Assembly (NCBI RefSeq): GCF_000739895.2
Contig: NZ_BBJS01000011.1
Span: forward strand, 1-64,000
Length of the DNA: 64,000 bases
Direction of reading: 5' to 3'
DNA from: Sphingomonas paucimobilis NBRC 13935
GTDB lineage: Bacteria; Pseudomonadota; Alphaproteobacteria; Sphingomonadales; Sphingomonadaceae
Below are positions 16,616 through 25,622 of this stretch, one piece after another. Position numbers and translations under genes: made by a program. The notes below the pieces were generated by a model that saw nothing but the letters and a program-made list of their open reading frames with translations, ran no database searches and was not told where the DNA came from. Each line of letters opens with the position of its first letter. Position 1 is the first letter of the stretch.

Positions 16616-18117
16616 CATGGGGGGATCGGATGCGGCCGGGGCGCTGGCCCTATCACCTGGCGCTGCTGGGTGCGGCGACGGCGCTGATCCTGGCGATCTT
16701 CTGGCGCGACGTCACCCATCTGGTCGAGATCTGGTGGACCAGCACGACCTATGGCCATTGCCTGTTTATCGGGCCGGTCGTCGGCTGGCTGGTGTGGCAG
16801 CGGCGCAATGAGCTGTCGCAACTGACGCCGACCGCCTGGTGGCCGGGGTTGCTATGGGTCGCGGGTGGGGGCTTCCTCTGGCTGCTGGGCGAGTCCGCGA
16901 CGGTGGCGCTCATCCGGCAGATGGGGCTGGTTGCGACGCTGGAGGGCTTGGTCATCACGCTGCTCGGGCCGATGGTCGCGCGCGGTCTGCTCTTCCCGCT
17001 GGCCTATGCCTGGTTCCTCGTTCCCTTCGGCGCGGAACTGGAAAAGCCGCTTCAGCAGATCACGGTTTCGATCGTCATGCCGCTGCTGAACTGGAGCGGG
17101 ATTCCGGCCTCGGCGGACGGCGTATTGATCCATGCCGGACGCTATTGGTTCGAAGTGGCGGAGGCCTGTTCGGGCTCGAAATTCGTGCTGGCGATGATCG
17201 CCTTTGCCGCGCTGGTCGCCAATCTCTGCTTCCGCTCGCTCTGGCGGCGGGCGATCTTCATGATCGTGTCGGTGATCGTGCCGATCCTGGCCAATGGCGT
17301 GCGCGCCTGGGGGACGATCTTCGCCGCCGACCTGACCTCGATCGAGGTGGCGGGGGGCGTCGATCATATCATCTTTGGCTGGGTGTTCTTCGCGCTGGTG
17401 ATGGCGGCGGTGCTGGCCATCGGCTGGCAGTTTTTCGATCGTTCCCCCGATGATCCCGCCTTCGATCCCGGCAGACTGTCGGCCACGCCCAAACGCCGGA
17501 TCGACCCGCTGCTGACGGCGGTACTGGCGCTAGCGATCACCGCCGTCTTCCCGAGCTGGAGCGGCTATGCCGGCAGCCGCGCGGCGTTGCTGCCCGCGCA
17601 GATGGCGCTGCCCGACGTGCCCGGCTGGACCCCGGCGCAGCAGCGCAGCAATTGGGCGCCGCATTATCCCGGCGCCGATGCGGTGATGCAGCGCACCTAC
17701 ACGGACGGGCAGGGGCATCAGGTCGATCTGGCGGTCGCCGTCTTCTCGCGCCAGCGCGAGGGAGGCAAGCTGGGCGCGTTCGGGACGGGCGTGTTGCAGG
17801 AAGATGATCGCTGGATCCGCGTCGCCGATCTGGCGCCCATCGCGGGGGGAAGCGCCATGCGGATGATCACGACCGGGCCGCTCGGCCAGTCGATGCAGCG
17901 CGATGTTGCGACCTGGTACCGGATCGGCGATAGCCTGACGCCAAGTATGCGGCAGGTGAAGATCGAGACGATGAAGGCCCGGCTGCTAGGCCAGCGCCAG
18001 ATGGCCGTTGCGGTGCATGTGTCGAGCGAAGGAGACGATCCGCAGGCGATCGAGGCGTTCGTCCAGGCGCTGGGGCCGATCGATCGCTTCGCCGACCGAC
18101 TGACCGGGCAGCGCTGA
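16612..18117 (+). CDS. xrtA: Exosortase A fused to an EpsI domain
   Basis: 501-aa inner-membrane transpeptidase-like sorting enzyme. About eight TM helices span residues 15-275 with the exosortase catalytic triad: Cys186 in EACSGSK, Arg231 in NGVRAW and His252 in VDHIIFGW. From about residue 285 a periplasmic EpsI (DUF3485) domain follows after one more TM. It should cleave and anchor PEP-CTERM proteins at the cell surface; no PEP-CTERM substrate was seen in this window. GTG start overlaps the glycosyltransferase stop. The fusion with EpsI is common among alphaproteobacterial XrtA proteins. Confidence 0.95.
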   Translation: MTWGDRMRPGRWPYHLALLGAATALILAIFWRDVTHLVEIWWTSTTYGHCLFIGPVVGWLVWQRRNELSQLTPTAWWPGLLWVAGGGFLWLLGESATVALIRQMGLVATLEGLVITLLGPMVARGLLFPLAYAWFLVPFGAELEKPLQQITVSIVMPLLNWSGIPASADGVLIHAGRYWFEVAEACSGSKFVLAMIAFAALVANLCFRSLWRRAIFMIVSVIVPILANGVRAWGTIFAADLTSIEVAGGVDHIIFGWVFFALVMAAVLAIGWQFFDRSPDDPAFDPGRLSATPKRRIDPLLTAVLALAITAVFPSWSGYAGSRAALLPAQMALPDVPGWTPAQQRSNWAPHYPGADAVMQRTYTDGQGHQVDLAVAVFSRQREGGKLGAFGTGVLQEDDRWIRVADLAPIAGGSAMRMITTGPLGQSMQRDVATWYRIGDSLTPSMRQVKIETMKARLLGQRQMAVAVHVSSEGDDPQAIEAFVQALGPIDRFADRLTGQR

Positions 18118-18123
18118 CCCAGC

Positions 18124-20007
18124 ATGTGCGGTATCGCCGGCCTTTTCCATCCCGCCACGCCCAAGCCGGTCGATCCCGCCCGGCTGCGCGCGATGATCGG
18201 CGTGCAGGCGCATCGCGGGCCGGACGGGCAGGGAGTATGGACCGCGCCGGGTGTCGGCTTCGCGCATGCCCGGCTGTCGATCATCGATGTCGCCGGATCA
18301 CCCCAGCCGATGGTCGATGGCGAGGTCGCGGTCTGCTTCAACGGCGAAATCTATAATTACCGCGGCTTGCGCGACGAATTGCGCGAGCTGGGCGCGGTGT
18401 TCCGTACCGATGGCGATACCGAGGTGCTGCTCCATGGCTGGCGCCACTGGGGCCCGGCGATGCTCGACCGGCTGGTCGGCATGTTCGCCTTTGCCGTGCA
18501 TGACGCCAGGGCGGGCGTGCTGTTCCTCGCGCGCGACCGGCTGGGGGTGAAGCCGCTCCACTGGGCCGAACTGCCCGATGGCGCGATCGCCTTTGCCTCG
18601 GAAATGAAGGGGGTGCTGGCGCATCCGCTGTTCCGGCGGCGGCCCGATATCCGCGCGGTCGAGGATTATCTGGCACTGGGCTATGTCCCCGACGACGCCA
18701 GTATCGTGGCAGGCGTGCACAAGCTGCCCGCCGGCCATTTCCTGCTGATCGAGCGTGGGCGCACGATCCCCCGGCCACGCCAATGGTGGGATGTCGATTT
18801 CTCCAACCGGGAGAGCGGATCGGCGGCAACGCTGGGCGAGGGGCTGCTCGCCCATATGCGGGCTGGCGTCACCAGTCGGATGGTCGCCGACGTGCCGCTC
18901 GGCGCGTTCCTGTCGGGCGGGGTCGACAGCTCGGGCGTGGTCGCGCTGATGGCGGAGGCTTCCCCGCGTGCGGTGCGGACCTGCACCATCGGCTTCGAGG
19001 AGGCGGGGCATGACGAGCGCGGCTATGCCCGCACCATCGCCCAGCGTTTCGCGACCGATCATGTCGAGCGGGTCGTGCGCGCCGACGACTTCGCGCTGAT
19101 CGATACGCTGGTCGATCATTTCGACGAGCCCTTTGCCGATGCCTCGGCGCTGGCGACCTATCGCCTGTGTCAGTTGGCGCGCGAGCATGTCACGGTCGCT
19201 TTGTCTGGTGACGGCGCGGACGAGGCGCTGGCGGGCTATCGCCGCCATGTCTTTCACGCCGGCGAGGAGCGTGTCCGGGGTCTGTTTCCCGCCGAGCTGC
19301 GCGCCGGTCTGTTCGGCACGCTGGGGCGCTATTACCCCAAGGCGGATTGGGCGCCGCGCCCCTTGCGCGCCAAGACGACCCTGCTCGCGCTGGGGATGGA
19401 CGGGGCGGAGGCCTATGCGCGCGCCGTCGGCGTTACCAGCCCCGAATGGCGCGCGCGACTATTCTCGGCGGAGGCCAAGGCAGCCTTGGGCGGGCACCGC
19501 GCAGAGGATCGCTATGTCGCGGCGATGCGCGATGCCCCCGCGCGCGATGCGATCGACCGCGCACAATATGCCGATCTGAAAATCTGGCTGCCCGGCGATA
19601 TCCTGACCAAGACCGACCGCACCTCGATGGCGGTGGGGCTGGAGGCGCGTGAGCCGCTGCTCGACCACCGGCTGGTCGAATATGCCGCGCGCCTGCCCGC
19701 CGCGATGCGGGTGAGGGGCGGGCAGGGCAAATGGCTGATGAAGAAGGCGCTCGAGCCCTATCTGCCGCGCGACATCCTGTACCGGCCCAAAATGGGGTTC
19801 GTCACGCCGATCAGTGCCTGGTTCCGGGGGGCTTTGGCGGACGATGCGGCGCGGCTCGCGCATTCGGGCCTGCTGCGTGAGACGGGGTGGTTCGACCTAG
19901 CCGAGCTGGAGCGGCTGGCGGCCGACCATCGATCGGGCCGCGCCGAACACGGCCGAACGCTGTGGCAGATGCTGATGCTGGAGCGGAGCCTGAAGCGGCT
20001 GTTCTGA
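18124..20007 (+). CDS. XrtA-associated asparagine synthetase (glutamine-hydrolysing) homologue
   Basis: 627-aa class II amidotransferase. It begins MCGIAGLFH with the N-terminal nucleophile Cys2; the glutaminase domain covers residues 2-~215 and the ATP-pyrophosphatase domain has LSGGVDSSGV and LSGDGADEALAGYRRH. Members in XrtA loci probably amidate a sugar acid or amino sugar of the EPS and do not primarily make asparagine; that is inference. ATG start 6 bp after xrtA, so it closes the long rightward EPS operon. A degenerate inverted repeat follows. Confidence 0.92.
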   Translation: MCGIAGLFHPATPKPVDPARLRAMIGVQAHRGPDGQGVWTAPGVGFAHARLSIIDVAGSPQPMVDGEVAVCFNGEIYNYRGLRDELRELGAVFRTDGDTEVLLHGWRHWGPAMLDRLVGMFAFAVHDARAGVLFLARDRLGVKPLHWAELPDGAIAFASEMKGVLAHPLFRRRPDIRAVEDYLALGYVPDDASIVAGVHKLPAGHFLLIERGRTIPRPRQWWDVDFSNRESGSAATLGEGLLAHMRAGVTSRMVADVPLGAFLSGGVDSSGVVALMAEASPRAVRTCTIGFEEAGHDERGYARTIAQRFATDHVERVVRADDFALIDTLVDHFDEPFADASALATYRLCQLAREHVTVALSGDGADEALAGYRRHVFHAGEERVRGLFPAELRAGLFGTLGRYYPKADWAPRPLRAKTTLLALGMDGAEAYARAVGVTSPEWRARLFSAEAKAALGGHRAEDRYVAAMRDAPARDAIDRAQYADLKIWLPGDILTKTDRTSMAVGLEAREPLLDHRLVEYAARLPAAMRVRGGQGKWLMKKALEPYLPRDILYRPKMGFVTPISAWFRGALADDAARLAHSGLLRETGWFDLAELERLAADHRSGRAEHGRTLWQMLMLERSLKRLF

Positions 20008-20021
20008 AAAAGGGTATCCCA

Positions 20022-20113
20022 CCCGCCGTTCACGCTGAACGAAGTCCAAGCGCACGCCCCAGCGGGGGCCGTCTGTCATGGCCTTCGACTTCGCTCAGGC
20101 CGAATGGGGCGGG
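20022..20113. repeat. Degenerate sphingomonad intergenic inverted repeat
   Basis: Two arms, about 20022-20058 and 20080-20113, are imperfect reverse complements containing the GAAGTC / GACTTCG core also present at 45480-45581 and 51358-51402. It sits between two convergent genes and could act as a bidirectional terminator or mRNA end. Confidence 0.6.
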
Positions 20114-20147
20114 GGATTGCGAAGCCAATTCCCCCGCCATCCGTCCA

Positions 20148-21137
20148 TCACCCCTTGAGCGTCTGCGCGACCCAGCGGTCGAACAGGTCGGGCCACAGCC
20201 GCGCGGGCGAGCCCTCCGGCGCATTAAGCGCCCCGAAGCCATGGCCGCCCTTCTCGAAGAAATGCGCCTCGACCGGCACCTTGGCGGCGCGCGCCTGCGT
20301 CAGGACGTCGATCGATTGGTCGAGCGGGACCAGCCCGTCATCGACGGCATGGACCAGGAAGAGCGGCGGCGTGCTCGCCTTGATCCGCCGGGGCGTATCG
20401 TAGCGGGCCTTGATGGCGGGATCGGGATTGGGGCCCAGCAGATTGTCGCGTGATCCCGGATGCGTGGTGGAGGTCGACAGGCTGGCGACCGGATAGACCA
20501 GCCCCGAAAAACGCGGTTTGGCCGATTGCCGGTCGGCGGCGTCGATGGGTGCATAGACCTTGTCGTCATAACCCACGGTCAGCGAGGCGGCGAGATGACC
20601 ACCCGCCGAGAAGCCGACAATGCCGAGATTGGCGGGATCGATACCATAGCGGCCCGCATGCGCGCGGATTAGCCGCATTGCGCGCTGCGCATCTTGAAGG
20701 GGGACGTTTGCCTGATCGTTCCAACCCTCGGACGGCAGACGATAGGAGAGGGCAAAGACGGTGATGCCATGCGGGTTGAGCGTCCGCGCGACATCGATCC
20801 CCTCATTCTGGATCGACACGAAGCCATAGCCGCCACCGGGAATGGTCAGCACGGCGCGTCCGTCGGGGCGTTCGGGTCGGAAGACCGCGACGATCGGATT
20901 GGCGGTGCCGCGCAGCCAAAGCTCCTGCCGTCCGGCGGGGCCGTTCATCGAAGGATTGGGCGTGGGCAATTTCGCGCGCGCGCCGGGCGGGCGTCCGGGC
21001 CAGAGCGGGAAATGCTCGGTAGGGGGCCAGGGCGTCATCGCGGGGCTCGCAGCAGGTGCGCCCTGCGCCGCAACACGGCCGGCCAGCGGCACGGTGGCCA
21101 TCGCCCCGATCAGAGAGCGTCGATCGATCACTTGCAT
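20148..21137 (-). CDS. Secreted alpha/beta hydrolase, acetylesterase-like
   Basis: 329-aa esterase. The N-terminus has a twin-arginine-like signal (DRRSLIGAMATVPLAGRVAA), suggesting Tat or Sec export. Catalytic residues: Ser in GFSAGGHLA, Asp in HAVDDGLVP, His in KGGHGFG; an oxyanion GGG loop is visible in TIPGGGYGFVS. Related proteins deacetylate xylan or other acetylated glycans. Next to the EPS locus, EPS or plant-polysaccharide deacetylation is plausible. Start placed at the ATG at 21137 for the signal peptide; the ORF extends to 21188 without support. Confidence 0.8.
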   Translation of the reverse strand: MQVIDRRSLIGAMATVPLAGRVAAQGAPAASPAMTPWPPTEHFPLWPGRPPGARAKLPTPNPSMNGPAGRQELWLRGTANPIVAVFRPERPDGRAVLTIPGGGYGFVSIQNEGIDVARTLNPHGITVFALSYRLPSEGWNDQANVPLQDAQRAMRLIRAHAGRYGIDPANLGIVGFSAGGHLAASLTVGYDDKVYAPIDAADRQSAKPRFSGLVYPVASLSTSTTHPGSRDNLLGPNPDPAIKARYDTPRRIKASTPPLFLVHAVDDGLVPLDQSIDVLTQARAAKVPVEAHFFEKGGHGFGALNAPEGSPARLWPDLFDRWVAQTLKG

Positions 21138-21248
21138 CCCCTCATTCCCAGCATCTGATAGCGCTATGAGGAGAGAGGGTGCCGACACGCGTTGCCCCGG
21201 GCAAGCGAAAAGCGCCGGGCAGCGATGAAAGCATGGCCCATTGGAAAA

Positions 21249-21275
21249 GGGGCGGAACCTTTGCGGTTCCGCCCC
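21249..21275 (-). terminator. Rho-independent terminator of the polyamine operon
   Basis: An 11-bp perfect stem (GGGGCGGAACC / GGTTCCGCCCC) with a 5-nt loop is followed on the minus strand by TTTT. It lies 6 bp after the stop of the 48-aa membrane protein. Confidence 0.85.
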
Positions 21276-21280
21276 TCATC

Positions 21281-21427
21281 TCAATGCCCGTACTTCTTGA
21301 TCCCGCGGCGGCGCAGCTTTTCGCGCTTGCGTCGCCGGGAATAGGGGACCGCGAAGGCCAACCCGGCGATCAGAACGACGCCGATGATGATGTAAGCTAG
21401 CTGATCGCGTTCAAGAAATTCCAGCAT
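21281..21427 (-). CDS. 48-aa single-pass membrane protein coupled to the DHS-like gene
   Basis: Small protein MLEFLERDQLAYIIIGVV..., with one TM helix (residues ~11-28) followed by a strongly basic tail rich in Arg/Lys (RRRKREKLRRRGIKKYGH). Its ATG overlaps the stop of the DHS-like gene by one base (TAATG), indicating translational coupling, and a strong terminator follows. By charge it should have its C-terminus in the cytoplasm. No function is recognised; a role linked to polyamine synthesis is only suggested by position. Shares no visible similarity with the other small proteins in the window. Confidence 0.7.
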   Translation of the reverse strand: MLEFLERDQLAYIIIGVVLIAGLAFAVPYSRRRKREKLRRRGIKKYGH

Positions 21428-22476
21428 TAGTCGAAAATCGCTCCCCAACGACGCTTTACGCGCTCCCGCCAGTGGCCGCGATGATAGGCGTCCGAAGCCA
21501 GCAACGGCATGACCGAGCCCGCTTCCGCAAACACCATCTGCTCAAGCGCGGTATCGACCTTGCCCCAGCTCGCCGCTTCCTTCAGCGTCGAGGACGAGCA
21601 GGCGCCGTCCCGAACATCGGCCACCGTGATCTGCACCGCGTATTTGTGCATTTCGACGTCGTCATGGCCCAGGATCTCGGCACAGACAACCGTGTCCTGG
21701 ATGAAATTCTTCGGAACGCCGCCGCCGATCATCAAAAGGCCAGTCGTGCCCGCCTTGATCTTGATGTCCGTCAATTCGCGGAAGTCGGCAATGGCGTCGA
21801 GCACCATGTACGGCTTGCCTTCCTTGGCGCGCTCGACCTGATGCTTCACCAGACCGAAACCGGCCGACGAGTCGACGAATGCCGGGCAGAAGATCGGCAC
21901 GTCATGCTCATAAGCGAGCTTGACGAGGCTGTTTTCCTTCTTGCCATGCTCGGCCAGATACTTGCCCATCTCGCGGATGAAGGCGCGGCTCGAATAGGGC
22001 TTGGGCTCCAGCGAATCGGCGATCTTGCCGATCGTATGGTCGCAATCCTGGAGCTGCTCTTCGTCGATATAGGTGTCGTAGATGCGGTCGATGTAAAGCG
22101 AACGCAGCGTGTTGTCGTCCGGCACTTCCAGCGCCTGGTAATGCTTGTGACCCAGGCCCTCGAAGAAATCCATGTCGACGATCGACGCGCCGGTCGCGAC
22201 CACGCCGTCGATCATGTTCGAGCGCAGCAGCTCGGCATACAGGTCCATGCAGCCGCCGGCCGAGGTCGAACCCGCGATAACGAGGAAGATCGAGCAGTCC
22301 TTGTCGGCCAGCATCTGGTTGTAGATGCCGGTCGCGCGCGCCAGGTCGCGGCTGGTGAAGCTCATCTTGCCCATCGAATCGATGATCGGGCGGGCGTCGA
22401 ACTTGGTGATGTCGATATGCTCGACCACGCTGGAGAGCAGCTCGGCCTTGCGGTTGTCGTTGATCGTGTCGGTCAT
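21427..22476 (-). CDS. Deoxyhypusine synthase-like enzyme, probable homospermidine synthase
   Basis: 349-aa protein of the deoxyhypusine synthase superfamily. The NAD-binding and active-site Lys region is recognisable as GGGVPKNFIQDT, and SAGGCMDLYAELL and VPIFCPAFVDSSAGFG are also conserved. Bacteria lack eIF5A, so the likely product is a polyamine: homospermidine from putrescine, or a bis-guanidino analogue from agmatine as reported for some DHS-like enzymes. The neighbouring ornithine decarboxylase supports putrescine as substrate. ATG start; 184 bp downstream of that gene with a hairpin between them. Confidence 0.85.
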   Translation of the reverse strand: MTDTINDNRKAELLSSVVEHIDITKFDARPIIDSMGKMSFTSRDLARATGIYNQMLADKDCSIFLVIAGSTSAGGCMDLYAELLRSNMIDGVVATGASIVDMDFFEGLGHKHYQALEVPDDNTLRSLYIDRIYDTYIDEEQLQDCDHTIGKIADSLEPKPYSSRAFIREMGKYLAEHGKKENSLVKLAYEHDVPIFCPAFVDSSAGFGLVKHQVERAKEGKPYMVLDAIADFRELTDIKIKAGTTGLLMIGGGVPKNFIQDTVVCAEILGHDDVEMHKYAVQITVADVRDGACSSSTLKEAASWGKVDTALEQMVFAEAGSVMPLLASDAYHRGHWRERVKRRWGAIFD

Positions 22477-22612
22477 GATGGTTCCATCATCATCGAGAAG
22501 CCGCCGTCGTTATTGGGGACGCGGTAACCCGGCTGGCCCGGCTCTGCGCGAATGGCAGGACCGGTATGGGAAGGGGCCTTATCGTGGGCGAACCCGCAAT
22601 GCTACCCCATTC

Positions 22613-22634
22613 CCCTCCCGCTGGCGCGGGAGGG
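22613..22634. repeat. Intercistronic hairpin between decarboxylase and DHS-like gene
   Basis: A 9-bp perfect inverted repeat (CCCTCCCGC / GCGGGAGGG) with a 4-nt loop, 27 bp after the decarboxylase stop. No T-run follows on the minus strand, so partial termination or mRNA stabilisation is more likely than full termination. Confidence 0.5.
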
Positions 22635-22660
22635 TTATAGAGTTTGCTAGTCGGGCTGGG

Positions 22661-23896
22661 TTACAGCTTGACGACGTTCGCCGGACGGGCCTGCTCGGCC
22701 TCGTCGCGATAGACCGACAACATCGGCTCGTCGTCGGTCACGACGAACTCGTGACAGGTGAAGCCGTTGAACTGCGTCCGCATCGCCTGGCCGTAGGCAC
22801 CCAGCATGCCGATCTCGAAATAATCGCCGGTGTTCGTGTCCGCAGGCAGCGGGAACGGACCCTGCATGAAGTCGAGATCGTCGCAGGTCGGGCCCCAGAA
22901 GCTGAAGTCCATGTCCCGCGCGTCGGAATCCGGCTCACGCAGCAGCTGGACCGGGTACTTCCACCCGATATGCGCCGCATCAAACAGCGCGCCGTACGCG
23001 CCGTCGTTGATGTACAGCTCATTGCCGCGACGACGCTCCACACGCACCACGACCGACGAATATTCGGCGCACAGCGCACGACCCGGCTCGGCCCAGAGTT
23101 CGGCCGAATAAGACACCGGCAGGCTCTCGAACGCGCGGTGGATCGTCTCGAAGAAACGCTCCAGCGGCGGCGGGGTCATGCCCGGATAGGCCGAGGGGAA
23201 GCCGCCGCCGACATCGATCACGTCAACCGTGACCGCCGCCGCGACGATCGCCGCGCGCACCCGCTCCATCGCAGCCGAATAGGCATCGGGGGTCATGGTC
23301 TGGCTGCCGACATGGAAGCAGATGCCCAGCGCATCGGCGACCTGGCGGGTCGCGATCAGCAGATCCTTCGACTCTTCCAGGCTGACGCCGAACTTCGATC
23401 CCAGGCTGAGCTTGGCGTACTCCGACGACACGCGCATCCGGACGCACAGGGTCAGGTCGGTCGCGCCCTGCGTGGCGCGGACGATCTTCTCCAGCTCTTC
23501 CATGCTGTCGAGCGAATAGGTGCGGACGCCGTGGGTGAAATAGGCCTCGGCAATCGCCTCTTCCGACTTCACCGGATGCATGAAGCAGCAGACGGCCTGC
23601 GGAGCGACGGACTTCACCAGACGCACCTCGGCGATCGAGGCGGTATCGAAATGGGTGATGCCATTGTCCCACAGGATCTGGATCAGATCCGGCGACGGAT
23701 TCGCCTTCACGGCATACATCGGCCGGCCCGGAAACTTCTCAACGAAGAATCGGGCGGCGCGCGCAGCGGCGTGCGGGCGAAGAAGCGTGACCGGGTCAGC
23801 CGGACGACGCTTGGCGATGTCGATGCCGCGCTCCAGATTGGAGGGGACGGCGGTCGAGTGGGCAGCTAGCCCCAGCGCGCGATGATTCTGGTGCAA
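22661..23896 (-). CDS. Ornithine/lysine-type PLP decarboxylase (fold III)
   Basis: 411-aa fold-III decarboxylase making putrescine (or cadaverine). PLP lysine in MYAVKANPSPD; glycine loop DVGGGFPSAY; WAEPGRALCAE; and the specificity/active-site motif GPTCDDLDFM, whose Cys-Asp pair is typical of ornithine and lysine decarboxylases and not of diaminopimelate decarboxylases. The proposed start is TTG at 23896, with GGAGG 9 nt upstream; an in-frame ATG at 23926 has no ribosome binding site. The DHS-like gene lies downstream, so the pair likely makes homospermidine. Confidence 0.88.
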   Translation of the reverse strand: MHQNHRALGLAAHSTAVPSNLERGIDIAKRRPADPVTLLRPHAAARAARFFVEKFPGRPMYAVKANPSPDLIQILWDNGITHFDTASIAEVRLVKSVAPQAVCCFMHPVKSEEAIAEAYFTHGVRTYSLDSMEELEKIVRATQGATDLTLCVRMRVSSEYAKLSLGSKFGVSLEESKDLLIATRQVADALGICFHVGSQTMTPDAYSAAMERVRAAIVAAAVTVDVIDVGGGFPSAYPGMTPPPLERFFETIHRAFESLPVSYSAELWAEPGRALCAEYSSVVVRVERRRGNELYINDGAYGALFDAAHIGWKYPVQLLREPDSDARDMDFSFWGPTCDDLDFMQGPFPLPADTNTGDYFEIGMLGAYGQAMRTQFNGFTCHEFVVTDDEPMLSVYRDEAEQARPANVVKL

Positions 23897-24037
23897 CTCA
23901 AGGGACCTCCAATTGCCTGACGGCATACGGTGACAAAAAGCTGCCTTGCGGTTGGAAGTCCCATGGGGCAGCGGAGGCGCGAAATAGGGTCCGCGTTTTC
24001 GAATGTAAAGCGGTAGAAGAGGCGTCGGAGATAAAAA

Positions 24038-25000
24038 GTGACAATCTTAAGACAGCCTACAAAAGCAGGGGTCCGCGATGCCGCCGAGAAGATCGCCCGC
24101 ATCCTCCCGCCGAGCCCGATTTTCCCCTTGCAGATCAACGGGAAGACGGTGGTGTTCAAGGCCGAAAGCTTGCAGCCGATCGGCGCGTTCAAGCTGCGCG
24201 GTGCGTGGCACCGATTAACCGCGTTGGACGATGTTTCGCGGTCGCGCGGGGTCGTCGCTTTCTCCTCGGGCAATCATGCACAGGGAATCGCCTGGGCCGC
24301 GCGCCGGCTGGGGATCGCGGCGACGATCGTGATGCCCGCGGACGCGCCGCCCTCCAAGCGCGAAGGCACGCTGGCACTGGGGGCGGAGATCGTCGACTAT
24401 GATCGCGCGACCGAGAGTCGCGAACTGATCGCCCGGCGACTCGCGGAGGCGCGGGGGGCGACGCTGGTGCCCAGCTTCGACGATCCCTGGGTGATCGAGG
24501 GGCAGGGCTCGGCGGGTATCGAAGCGGCGGCGCAGATGGCGGCGATCGGGCTCGGCACGCCGACTCATGTCGTGTCGCCCTGCGGCGGTGGCGGGCTGGC
24601 GGCGGGGCTGACACTGGCTTTGTCCGAAGCGCGGGTGACGGTGGTCGAGCCGGAAGGCTGGGACGATATGCGCCGCTCGCTGGAGGCGGGATGGATCGAG
24701 CCGGTGGGCGACAATCCGCCGCCGACCGCCTGCGACTCGCTTCAGACGACGCGGGTGTCGCCACTGACCTTCGAAGTGCTGGCGCGGCGAGGGGCCGAGG
24801 GCGTCGCGGTCAGCGAGGCCGAAGTCGCGGCGGCGCAGCGTTTCGCCGCCGACCGCCTGCGGCTGGTGGTCGAGCCGGGCGGGGCGGTGGCGCTCGCCGC
24901 GCTGCTGGCCGGCAAGGTCAAGGCGGAAGACGGGATGTTGGTGCTGCTGTCGGGCGGCAATGTCGACCGGGCGGCCTATGCCCGTGTGCTGGCAGGGTGA
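24038..25000 (+). CDS. Threonine/serine dehydratase-like PLP enzyme
   Basis: 320-aa fold-II PLP enzyme. The PLP lysine lies in IGAFKLRGA, SSGNHAQGIAWA binds the substrate carboxylate, and the phosphate-binding loop is SPCGGGGLAAG. It lacks a C-terminal ACT regulatory domain, so it resembles catabolic threonine dehydratase, serine racemase or threo-3-hydroxyaspartate ammonia-lyase rather than biosynthetic IlvA. GTG start with GGAG about 8 nt upstream. The stop overlaps the next small gene (TGATG). Confidence 0.85.
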   Translation: MTILRQPTKAGVRDAAEKIARILPPSPIFPLQINGKTVVFKAESLQPIGAFKLRGAWHRLTALDDVSRSRGVVAFSSGNHAQGIAWAARRLGIAATIVMPADAPPSKREGTLALGAEIVDYDRATESRELIARRLAEARGATLVPSFDDPWVIEGQGSAGIEAAAQMAAIGLGTPTHVVSPCGGGGLAAGLTLALSEARVTVVEPEGWDDMRRSLEAGWIEPVGDNPPPTACDSLQTTRVSPLTFEVLARRGAEGVAVSEAEVAAAQRFAADRLRLVVEPGGAVALAALLAGKVKAEDGMLVLLSGGNVDRAAYARVLAG

Positions 25001-25164
25001 TGGAGGGGATTGCCCAGGCCGCACCGGCGATCGCGATGTTGGCGGCCTTTGCCAGCATCGCGGGCGGCATCGTGACGATCCGGCGTGGGGATCGGCGCAA
25101 GGGTGCGCTGATGCTGGTGATGGCGGTCGTGCTGGTCGGCAATGTGCTGATCTGGACGCTGTAA
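25000..25164 (+). CDS. 54-aa membrane protein coupled to the dehydratase gene
   Basis: Small protein starting MEGIAQAAPAIAMLAAFASI with two hydrophobic helices (about residues 6-26 and 36-53) separated by the basic loop RRGDRRKG, i.e. a helical hairpin with the loop in the cytoplasm. The ATG shares a base with the dehydratase stop, indicating translational coupling. No family recognised. The 146 bp between it and mtgA hold nothing I recognise. Confidence 0.6.
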   Translation: MEGIAQAAPAIAMLAAFASIAGGIVTIRRGDRRKGALMLVMAVVLVGNVLIWTL

Positions 25165-25506
25165 AGCCGCCCGGTGCGGGGAGGTGGCAGGGTATGGTCC
25201 TGACGGAGGGGGGCTTCCAAACCCGTCCGCTACCGCTTCTCGGCCGTCTCCCTTCCCGTACCGGGGGGGGATCGTGACCTTGCCTGTAAACCCAGCTAAG
25301 GCCCGGCTCCATGTTCCGTATCGCTCGCTGGGCCCTGAAGGCCGTACTCGCCTTTGTGATCCTGAGTGTCGTCTGGGTCGGCATCTATCGGTTCGTGCCG
25401 CCGCCCATCACCTTCACCATGTTGGGTGACGTGATCGGTGGGCATGGGGTGACCAAGGACTGGATGCCGTAGCACATTGGGAAGCGCTGGTTCGGGAGCC
25501 GCTATG

Positions 25507-25554
25507 GCCCTGATGAAGACAAGGCCGCGTAGCGGCCGCAGACTTCATCAGGGC
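25507..25554 (+). ncRNA. Nested stem-loop in the IS left end (structured RNA candidate)
   Basis: A 12-bp outer stem (GCCCTGATGAAG 25507-25518 with CTTCATCAGGGC 25543-25554) encloses a second 6-bp stem (GGCCGC / GCGGCC) with a GTA loop and an asymmetric internal loop. It lies 68 bp upstream of the transposase start. IS110-family elements encode a bridge/seek RNA from a non-coding end, with target- and donor-binding internal loops; this structure is a candidate part of one, or a leader that regulates the transposase. Confidence 0.45.
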
Positions 25555-25622
25555 AAGCCATGGCCGGTCAGCAGGTATCTAAAGTGAGGTTGTCGAGACA
25601 ACACTTTGGAGGCCGACCGACC

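Noticed and set aside
21179..21400. A plus-strand 73-aa reading frame across the terminator region
   Set aside because: It is antisense to the coupled 48-aa membrane protein and runs through its terminator; no ribosome binding site or family similarity.
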